Notes under the pieces: generated by a model | The model's input: the letters and a program-made list of their open reading frames with translations, nothing else | What the model was told of the DNA's origin: nothing | The model's database searches: none | Shown: positions 26,733-32,166 of the stretch, piece after piece | Numbering within the stretch: the stretch's first letter is position 1 | Layout of the letters: each line of letters starts with the position of its first letter | From: an uncultured Chryseobacterium sp. | Lineage (GTDB): Bacteria; Bacteroidota; Bacteroidia; Flavobacteriales; Weeksellaceae | Direction of reading: 5' to 3' | Assembly (NCBI GenBank): GCA_913778275.1 | Contig: CAJYWN010000002.1 | Span: forward strand, 124,001-188,000 | DNA length: 64,000 nucleotides | Position numbers and translations under genes: made by a program

Positions 26733-26742
26733 ACTCCTAAGC
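26733..26742 (-). repeat. Half copy of the array hairpin (ACTCCTAAGC)
   Basis: One arm of the hairpin that separates modules in the array, preceded by a run of A as in the other copies. The opposite arm is missing, and the truncated immunity gene begins in homology exactly here. It marks the distal boundary of the array. Confidence 0.5.
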
Positions 26743-26830
26743 TTATATCCTCATTAATTCTCTTAAAATTTCTATTTTTATCCTTGAGATATTATTTAGC
26801 ATTGTCTAATGCTTTTTCTTTTGTTATCAT
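26742..26830 (-). pseudogene. Truncated, stop-containing copy of the zincin immunity gene
   Basis: From the ATG at 26830 the minus strand reads MITKEKALDNAK, a TAA stop, then YLKDKNRNFKRINEDIS, and homology ends. The intact gene at 27335-27622 begins MITKEKAIDNVKQYLKD, so codon 13 has changed from CAA to TAA and the last two thirds of the gene are missing. It follows the duplicated zincin cassette directly, as the intact copy follows its own. Confidence 0.85.
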
Positions 26831-27283
26831 TTATTTTAAATTTAAGATTTGATACATATTGACTTTCTGTCTTTTTTTAGAAATATCATTTACATCAAAC
26901 GGTAAAACTTCTTTTACGGGATTTCCAGAAGCATCTGTTCCGCCAAAATTTTTATAATACTTATTAATATATCTTTCAGCATGTTTTAATTCTTCTTTAT
27001 TAAGATACTTAGAATATTCCACCATCTTATCATACACGAATTTCTCTCTCTCCACCAAAGATTTTTGCATAAATGCTTTCATCCCTATCTGCTGAAAATC
27101 CCGCTTATGCATAAGCTCGTGTAAGGTTTCGTAGATGGTTGCGTTTTCTCTTAAAATCAATTTCATTTTTATCTCATCTGTAACGAACATTACTGCATTA
27201 TGAGCTTCCAACATTAAAGGATTTCCAGATTTAAGAAAGAATCCTTCTACTTCAAAAGTTACGGCTCCTTTTCCAATTTGCAT
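26831..27283 (-). CDS. Duplicated zincin-like toxin domain (distal copy)
   Basis: 150 residues, about 91% identical by eye to the C-terminal part of the cassette at 27623-28255. The zinc-protease motif HELMH lies near residue 55 (ETLHELMHKRDFQQIG), and a distal acidic helix (KEELKHAERYINKYYKNFG) could supply a third ligand. The pattern resembles the Tox-MPTase4 family of polymorphic toxins. It begins at an ATG, where the other copy has TTG, directly after a degenerate array hairpin, so the pre-toxin arm was lost. Its immunity gene downstream is dead. It may be silent, or protected in trans by the intact immunity gene. Confidence 0.65.
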   Translation of the reverse strand: MQIGKGAVTFEVEGFFLKSGNPLMLEAHNAVMFVTDEIKMKLILRENATIYETLHELMHKRDFQQIGMKAFMQKSLVEREKFVYDKMVEYSKYLNKEELKHAERYINKYYKNFGGTDASGNPVKEVLPFDVNDISKKRQKVNMYQILNLK

Positions 27284-27291
27284 TAAAGAAA

Positions 27292-27318
27292 AACTCCAAG
27301 GCTTTTAGCTTCGGAGTT
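27292..27318 (-). repeat. Array hairpin, degenerate copy
   Basis: Arms AACTCC-AAG and CTTCGGAGTT; the left arm lacks one G compared with the other copies. It lies between the immunity gene (27335-27622) and the distal zincin copy. Confidence 0.6.
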
Positions 27319-27334
27319 ATATGTTAAAAGGTGT

Positions 27335-27622
27335 TTACTCTTCCCAATCTTCCACGTAACCGTGTTCTGTCATGGTATATAAAACTTCTCCTGTTTCTGC
27401 ATCGACTATTACAAACAGAGTCTGGTCTCCATAATATCCTTCACAATAGTATGTTATAGTATAAACATCTCTTTCTTGCTCATAATATTTACTATGAGGG
27501 TAGACAATTTCTTCTTTTTCTAATAAGATTTTACTTATATCCTCATTAATTTTCTTAAAATTTCTATTTTTATCCTTGAGATATTGTTTAACATTGTCTA
27601 TTGCTTTTTCTTTTGTTATCAT
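27335..27622 (-). CDS. Putative immunity protein for the zincin cassette, 95 aa
   Basis: 95 residues, acidic and soluble. It starts immediately after the zincin cassette stops, with no gap (27623 and 27622). The second half (YTITYYCEGYYGDQTLFVIV, then DAETGEVLYTMTEHG) has the strand pattern of a small PepSY-like fold, though I am not certain of that family. Position, size and the parallel duplication of cassette plus this gene support an immunity role. The second copy (26742-26830) is broken. Confidence 0.65.
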   Translation of the reverse strand: MITKEKAIDNVKQYLKDKNRNFKKINEDISKILLEKEEIVYPHSKYYEQERDVYTITYYCEGYYGDQTLFVIVDAETGEVLYTMTEHGYVEDWEE

Positions 27623-28255
27623 TTATTTTAAATTTAAGATTTGATACATATTGACTTTCTGTCTTTTTTTAGGAATATCATTTACATTAAACGGCAAAAC
27701 TTCTTTTACTGGATTTCCAGAAGCATCTGTTACGCCAAAATTTTTATAATACTTATTAATATATCTTTCAGCATGTTTTAATTCTTCTTTATTAAGATAC
27801 TTAGAATATTCCACCATTTTATCATACACAAATTTTTCACGTTCCACTAAAGATTTTTGCATAAATGTTTTCACCCCTATCTGCTGGCAATCCCGCATAT
27901 GCATTAGTTCGTGGAGGGTCTCGTAAAGAGTGGCATTTTCACGTAAAATCAATTTCATTTTAACGCCATCTGTAACGAACATCGCGGCATTATGAGCTTC
28001 CAACATTAAAGGATTTCCAGATTTAAGAAAGAATCCTTCTACTTCAAAAGCTCCTGCTCCTTTTCTAATTTGCAATTCTACTTTTAATTGTTTTAGATAA
28101 CTTTCTATCTTTATAAAATCTGCATCATCAAGAATCTGCCCTAAATACTTTCCTCGCCTTAATAGTGCAATTTCGACTCTTCTTGCACCCTTGCCACCTC
28201 TTACTAAAACCTCATCTATCCATTTAACAAATTTAGATAATTGTTTTGCAAGTTT
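27623..28255 (-). CDS. Orphan toxin cassette: pre-toxin arm plus zincin-like domain (no start codon)
   Basis: The frame is open for 210 residues from just after a TGA at 28256-28258, and contains no ATG near its start; a TTG at 28075 is the only candidate before the catalytic part. It opens with KLAKQLSKFVKWIDEV and RGGKGA, the same segment found in the cassette at 28544-29212, followed by a unique linker and a zincin-like domain with HELMH (ETLHELMHMRDCQQIG). It is probably a donor module that is active only when recombined behind a full-length toxin N-terminus. Its immunity gene follows directly. Confidence 0.65.
   Translation of the reverse strand, partial: KLAKQLSKFVKWIDEVLVRGGKGARRVEIALLRRGKYLGQILDDADFIKIESYLKQLKVELQIRKGAGAFEVEGFFLKSGNPLMLEAHNAAMFVTDGVKMKLILRENATLYETLHELMHMRDCQQIGVKTFMQKSLVEREKFVYDKMVEYSKYLNKEELKHAERYINKYYKNFGVTDASGNPVKEVLPFNVNDIPKKRQKVNMYQILNLK
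28184..28255 (-). repeat. Pre-toxin homology arm, copy A (short)
   Basis: Encodes KLAKQLSKFVKWIDEV...RGGKGA, identical in protein to the matching part of copy B at 29024-29191. Homology starts abruptly at CTTGCAAAAC, a few bases from an array hairpin. Confidence 0.7.
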
Positions 28256-28265
28256 TCAAAACAAG

Positions 28266-28290
28266 ACTCCGAAGGCAAAAGCTTCGGAGT
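28266..28290 (-). repeat. Array hairpin
   Basis: Perfect stem ACTCCGAAG / CTTCGGAGT with a seven-base loop. It lies between the immunity gene at 28300 and the cassette that opens at 28255. Confidence 0.7.
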
Positions 28291-28299
28291 TTTGAGGAG

Positions 28300-28554
28300 T
28301 TAATCTTTCTTGATAAAAATTTTATCTTTAAAATCTTCTAATGAATAATTTTCGTTTAATATCTCTACTAAAATAGATTTACTTTCGCTATTAGGATTAT
28401 TCTCCATTCCTACGCCTTTTAAAATAAATGCTAAATTATTTTCAAAGTTTTGATATTTATCATTAATCAAATATTTATCTCCCTCAAATTTTACTACAAA
28501 AATTATTTTGTTCGATAAATTAAACACTTCAAGCACTTCTATTTTATTTGTCAT
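28300..28554 (-). CDS. Putative immunity protein, 84 aa
   Basis: 84 residues, small, soluble and of no family I know (VLEVFNLSNKIIFVVKFEGD, FENNLAFILKGVGMEN, YSLEDFKDKIFIKKD). It overlaps the end of the upstream toxin cassette by 11 bases, which couples its translation to the toxin. Size, overlap and position are the basis for calling it immunity; this is inference. Confidence 0.6.
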   Translation of the reverse strand: MTNKIEVLEVFNLSNKIIFVVKFEGDKYLINDKYQNFENNLAFILKGVGMENNPNSESKSILVEILNENYSLEDFKDKIFIKKD

Positions 28555-29212
28555 AATTTAATCTTTTTAATTCGTTTTTAAAATATTCCAATCTTTCTTT
28601 TATTAATTTTACTTCTTCTGTTGGTAATTTCCATTTTGTTGCATTTTCCAACAGTTCTTCCGCTGCTTCTTTTTCCATTAAGTTTTCAGCAATAATATTA
28701 TTATATTTATTAACCCAATCATTATACTTTCCACTTCTAAATTGTTCAGCATGAATTAATTCCTCATATACAGCTGAAGTTGTTGCATTCTTATTAAGAT
28801 AAATAAGTTCTTCATTAAAAGTGAGCGCTTCAATTTCTTCATTGTAAACTTTCTCTCGTGATGCTATATACTCAAAAGAATTTTTATCATATACTAAATC
28901 TCCGCCGAGTTTTTTAAATTCATCTTGTAATTCTCTAAGTAATTTTTTGCTTATAGGTTTTCCTACAATTTTAGAAAATAATTCAATCCGTTTGGCTTCT
29001 TGCAAAGCTTCTTCAACTTTTAGAGCACCCTTTCCACCTCTTACCAAAACTTCATCTATCCATTTAACAAATTTAGATAATTGTTTTGCAAGCTTTGCAA
29101 TACCTTTTATTATAGTAACGATCGTTACTATAATATCTATTGCCAAAATAAGATCCTCTCCTTCATTGTGTTGTATTTGGTATTTATTAAGGTTGGGGTT
29201 AGTATTTATCAA
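28544..29212 (-). CDS. Orphan toxin cassette: long pre-toxin arm plus zincin-like domain with EELIH
   Basis: 222 residues, starting only from a TTG at 29212; the frame stays open upstream through a hairpin, and the first in-frame ATG lies far inside. Residues 7-70 repeat the main toxin's pre-toxin segment (LNKYQIQHNEGEDLILAIDI, then IIKGIAKLAK). The unique C-terminal part has LIYLNKNATTSAVYEELIHA, then EQFRSGKYNDW, and helices with ENLMEKEAAEELL. It resembles a metallopeptidase toxin, but the first His of HExxH is Glu. It overlaps the presumed immunity gene by 11 bases. It is probably a donor cassette rather than a separately expressed gene. Confidence 0.65.
   Translation of the reverse strand: MINTNPNLNKYQIQHNEGEDLILAIDIIVTIVTIIKGIAKLAKQLSKFVKWIDEVLVRGGKGALKVEEALQEAKRIELFSKIVGKPISKKLLRELQDEFKKLGGDLVYDKNSFEYIASREKVYNEEIEALTFNEELIYLNKNATTSAVYEELIHAEQFRSGKYNDWVNKYNNIIAENLMEKEAAEELLENATKWKLPTEEVKLIKERLEYFKNELKRLNYDK
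29024..29191 (-). repeat. Pre-toxin homology arm, copy B (long)
   Basis: Near-identical at DNA level to the main toxin gene over about 100 bases around 30715-30813 (for example both contain GTAACGATCGTTACTATA), diverging towards the 3' end of the arm. It is long enough for homologous exchange of toxin tips. Confidence 0.75.
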
Positions 29213-29234
29213 GATTATTTGTTCAAAATAAAAA

Positions 29235-29260
29235 ACTCCGAAGCATTTTTGCTCCGGAGT
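29235..29260 (-). repeat. Array hairpin
   Basis: Stem ACTCCGAAGC / GCTCCGGAGT (one mismatch), loop ATTTTT, followed by TTTTT on the minus strand, so it can end transcription after the gene at 29268-29492 and before the cassette at 28544-29212. Confidence 0.7.
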
Positions 29261-29267
29261 GTAAAAC

Positions 29268-29492
29268 TTACTCTGGTCTTATTTCTCTATCTTTGTACTT
29301 TTCGTAATTACTTCTGATGTCTTCTGCTAATTCTTTCAGTTCCTCGAAATTATAATTAAGTTCCTCGCCAATAAGCTTAAACTCTCGTGAAGTATCTGTA
29401 AAACTTTGATAAAAAACTACACGAAATATTTTTTTATCATCTTCTTCATACAAAATGAAATCCCAGTTGTGTTTGTAAAGTTCTGTTCTCAT
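29268..29492 (-). CDS. Orphan immunity-like protein, 74 aa
   Basis: 74 residues, acidic (MRTELYKHNWDFILYEEDDK, RVVFYQSFTDTSREFKL, ELKELAEDIRSNYEKYKDRE). It resembles a small Flavobacteriia family that I associate with toxin loci. It has an array hairpin on each side and no toxin of its own nearby, which is what an immunity gene kept after loss of its toxin would look like. It could also serve as a second immunity gene to the ADP-ribosyltransferase toxin. Confidence 0.6.
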   Translation of the reverse strand: MRTELYKHNWDFILYEEDDKKIFRVVFYQSFTDTSREFKLIGEELNYNFEELKELAEDIRSNYEKYKDREIRPE

Positions 29493-29555
29493 TTTTTTAA
29501 ATATTTAACCGTGTAATGTGTATTTCAATCTTATTATTTCCAACTACAATAAAAA

Positions 29556-29577
29556 CTCCGAAGCAAAGACTTCGGAG
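29556..29577 (-). repeat. Array hairpin / terminator
   Basis: Perfect stem CTCCGAAG / CTTCGGAG with a six-base loop, followed by TTTTT on the minus strand. It lies just after the presumed immunity gene of the main toxin, so it would end the intact operon and isolate the orphan modules from its transcript. Confidence 0.75.
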
Positions 29578-29589
29578 AATTGATAATAA

Positions 29590-29961
29590 TTATTTCTTGA
29601 TACGTTTGTTAAACTCTTTCCAATCAAACTCAAAGCCTAAGTTTTTTGTAACATAATCAAATATTTCATCAAAATTAGGTTCGTGTTCTTTTGCAAAATC
29701 ATACCATCCCTTAGAAAATTCCGAATATTCATCTGCAAAGGCTTCACCTTGAGTACGCATGCCTTTATGGGTACTTGCCAACCAATACTTTTTCTTTTCA
29801 TCTAAACTCATTTTAGGATAGGTTTCTTCCCAGAATTTGTTGAAAGAATTTGTAAACTCTTGTGTTTCTTTTAAATGCTTTGCTCTTTCTGTAGAACTCA
29901 AACTTGATAGATATTCTTGATATTCTTTTTCTATTTTTTTATTTAAATCTTCTATACTCAT
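29590..29961 (-). CDS. Putative immunity protein for the ADP-ribosyltransferase toxin, 123 aa
   Basis: 123 residues, highly charged, helical and cytoplasmic-looking (TERAKHLKETQEFTNSFNKF, SLDEKKKYWLASTHKG, EIFDYVTKNLGFEFDW). I do not recognise a family. It starts 6 bases after the toxin stop, which is the standard place for an immunity gene, and a terminator-like array hairpin follows. The assignment rests on position. Confidence 0.65.
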   Translation of the reverse strand: MSIEDLNKKIEKEYQEYLSSLSSTERAKHLKETQEFTNSFNKFWEETYPKMSLDEKKKYWLASTHKGMRTQGEAFADEYSEFSKGWYDFAKEHEPNFDEIFDYVTKNLGFEFDWKEFNKRIKK

Positions 29962-29967
29962 AATAAT

Positions 29968-31782
29968 TTATTTTTCTACTAATTTTATTTCATAACCTCT
30001 TTTAACAGGTTTTATATACTCAACCTTAAACTTACGTCCTTGCTTTAACAATAATTCTTCTTTTGCATAACCTCTTATTTTAATACCATCTGCAAAATCT
30101 GAAATTATTGGAGCGTCTTTTACTTCCATTCTCAAGAAAACATTCTTTTTCGGTTTGTCAAAAAATGCAGCATTGGTATTACTTCCACAAGATACAAAAT
30201 CATTATATTCAACCGTTTTTCCTTTGCTATGTTTTTTTAGGAAAGATTCCAAAATATCATCATCACTAAATTCTAATGCCCGGAAAGCGGTTCCGTTATA
30301 TTTTGGCATTTTCTCCAATGCACTGGTTAAGAGTCTTGCTATTTCTTTTGTTTTATTTGCATTTATCCCATTTCGTAGCCAATTATTCAGATCCCAATAA
30401 TAATGGTTTGTGGTATAGCTCCAAAGCGTATAAGCATCTGTTTTGGTAAGATTTTTATTCTTTGCAAGAATCTCATCAATCTCATTAAGAAATCTGAAAT
30501 CATTTTCATTATGATATTTGGTGTAATATTCTAAGATGTCATCTTCTGATTTACCCATTTTCTTTAATGCTTCAAAAAACTCTTCTGGTATATTTCTCCT
30601 AATTATGGTTTGGGTAACTTCTCCAAAAACAATTCTTCCTTTAATAAACTTTCTACCATTTCTCCCTAAAATAACATCAATCCATTTCGTAAATTTAGGT
30701 AAAAGCTCAGCAAGTTTCGCAATACCTTTTATTATGGTAACGATCGTTACTATAATATCTATTGCCAAAATAAGATCCTCTCCTTCATTATGTTGTATTT
30801 GGTATTGGTTAAGTTTAGGATCGTCATAGCGGGCATACTTGTAATCTTTAATACCTTCTATCGCATCTTTAAAGACTTTGGCTGGATCTTTCAAAACAGC
30901 TCCCAAAGCTTCTTCTACACCTTCTCTTATTTCTAAAAATTCTAAATTGGTTTCACCTCCTGCTAAATCACCAACGGTAATATTGATTGCCAACAAAGCA
31001 AGATCTAAAAATCCGCCAACAAATTCTACCAAGCCATTCCATACTCCACAAAGAAATGGTATTTTTAACTTGATATCATCTCTGTTTTCAATGAGCCACT
31101 TGTCTAAATCTTCAATACTTTTTATCTGCTCATCAATTCCTTTGATGATGTCTTCAATACTTTGTACTTTAAATTCTTTACCCAATATTTTAAAAGACTT
31201 CAAAATTTCTAACTGATCTTTTACTTTTTTGAGTGTTTTTTTTAAAGAATTACATTTTTGTATAAAATAGTTAAACGCTTTTTCTGGTTCTGCAAAAAGA
31301 TATTCATCTGATTTCAATGTAGGATCCCATTGTTCTCTGGAGAACCGCTCATCTTTTCGGAAAGAATCTGAAATGCTTTCTGTTATTTTCCTGATAAAGT
31401 TTTGCACATCTAAAGCAGATACCGAAATGAATTTGGTCTGTAATTTAATAGATTCTAAAAAAGCTTCAGCTATCTCATCTTCATTATAATGAAACGTATT
31501 ATTGTTTTTGCACTGCTCGTAAATATATTGAGCCCAATATTCCGGTAAATCTACAGTACCCTTATATTCATGGTGGTACTTAACCATTGCATCACTCATT
31601 TTGATAAGCAATACTCTGCCCAAGCTAATCGTATGATCGTCCTTTTCTGCATACATGATAAAATCTGTCTCCTCGTCATCCGTTCCTTTAGAATTTTTGA
31701 GTTTCAAGTTTTCTTCCCGAAATTCTTTGATGAGTTTGGTAGCGTCATAATCATGTACTATTTCATATTTCCAATATCCCAT
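29968..31782 (-). CDS. Polymorphic toxin with C-terminal ADP-ribosyltransferase-like domain
   Basis: 604 residues without a signal peptide. Residues 1-245 are a helical N-terminal domain I cannot assign to Rhs, PAAR, LXG or other trafficking domains. A hydrophobic stretch lies near 255-275 (LVEFVGGFLDLALLAINITV), and the pre-toxin segment shared with the orphan cassettes spans about 324-370. The C-terminal tip shows ADP-ribosyltransferase features: Arg in TAFRALEF near 501, an STS-like FVSCGSNTNAAFF near 529, and AKEELLLKQGRKFKV near 573 in the place of the catalytic ExE. The fit to R-S-E transferases is good in order and spacing, but the exact catalytic Glu is uncertain. The gene lies between the 88-residue protein and its presumed immunity gene. 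Confidence 0.75.
   Translation of the reverse strand: MGYWKYEIVHDYDATKLIKEFREENLKLKNSKGTDDEETDFIMYAEKDDHTISLGRVLLIKMSDAMVKYHHEYKGTVDLPEYWAQYIYEQCKNNNTFHYNEDEIAEAFLESIKLQTKFISVSALDVQNFIRKITESISDSFRKDERFSREQWDPTLKSDEYLFAEPEKAFNYFIQKCNSLKKTLKKVKDQLEILKSFKILGKEFKVQSIEDIIKGIDEQIKSIEDLDKWLIENRDDIKLKIPFLCGVWNGLVEFVGGFLDLALLAINITVGDLAGGETNLEFLEIREGVEEALGAVLKDPAKVFKDAIEGIKDYKYARYDDPKLNQYQIQHNEGEDLILAIDIIVTIVTIIKGIAKLAELLPKFTKWIDVILGRNGRKFIKGRIVFGEVTQTIIRRNIPEEFFEALKKMGKSEDDILEYYTKYHNENDFRFLNEIDEILAKNKNLTKTDAYTLWSYTTNHYYWDLNNWLRNGINANKTKEIARLLTSALEKMPKYNGTAFRALEFSDDDILESFLKKHSKGKTVEYNDFVSCGSNTNAAFFDKPKKNVFLRMEVKDAPIISDFADGIKIRGYAKEELLLKQGRKFKVEYIKPVKRGYEIKLVEK
30660..30813 (-). repeat. Pre-toxin homology arm in the full-length toxin (copy C)
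   Basis: Encodes LNQYQIQHNEGEDLILAIDI and IIKGIAKLAELLPKFTKWID. Copy B at 29024-29191 is almost identical over the first two thirds; copy A has only the last third. The junction to the toxic tip lies at its end. Confidence 0.75.
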
Positions 31783-31788
31783 AGCTTG

Positions 31789-32055
31789 TCATTTTGGTAT
31801 TTGTCCTTTGATTATTTCTCTTATTTCTCTATAGAATACACTGTCTTTACCTAAAGGGGTGCTTAATGCTATTTCATTAGAAATTTCATAAAATGTTTTA
31901 TCTGTTTTTATATCTTCAAACCCTCCATATCCCATTTGCTGCATCATGGAAGGATTGTCCAGTGGGATATGGTTTTGAAAATCGGCTAGAAGCTCCTGTT
32001 GGGTAATGCTGTCAAAATCTTCTATTTCTTTTAAATATTCTTCGTAAGTCATCAT
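31789..32055 (-). CDS. Small protein between carrier candidate and toxin, 88 aa
   Basis: 88 residues, acidic and Met/Gln-rich (MMTYEEYLKEIEDFDSITQQ, DNPSMMQQMGYGGFEDI). No family is recognised. It ends 6 bases before the toxin start, so the two are translated from one message. Position suggests an adaptor or loading chaperone linking toxin and delivery; this is inference only. Confidence 0.6.
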   Translation of the reverse strand: MMTYEEYLKEIEDFDSITQQELLADFQNHIPLDNPSMMQQMGYGGFEDIKTDKTFYEISNEIALSTPLGKDSVFYREIREIIKGQIPK

Positions 32056-32079
32056 TTTTTGCTTTTAGCTTTTGGCTTA

Positions 32080-32107
32080 TGGCGGTTAGCTCTTTTTCTA
32101 ACCGCCA
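32080..32107 (-). other. Ten-pair hairpin in the gap between the 1253-aa and 88-aa genes
   Basis: Stem TGGCGGTTAG / CTAACCGCCA with an eight-base loop. No T run follows on the minus strand, so it is not a classic terminator; it could modulate mRNA stability or read-through between carrier candidate and toxin. Confidence 0.5.
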
Positions 32108-32166
32108 CTTGCCTAAAGCAGGTTAATATTTAACTTCCGGCACTTAGTCTATTGCCTAAAGATTAT

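Noticed and set aside
26831..28255. Near-identical tandem DNA blocks, considered as an insertion sequence or transposon
   Set aside because: No transposase, terminal inverted repeats or target duplications; the duplicated unit is exactly toxin domain plus immunity gene.
29108..30760. Palindrome GTAACGATCGTTAC present in two pre-toxin arms, considered as an operator or recombination site
   Set aside because: It encodes the conserved repeated peptide IVTIVTI within the arm, so coding constraint plus common descent explains it.
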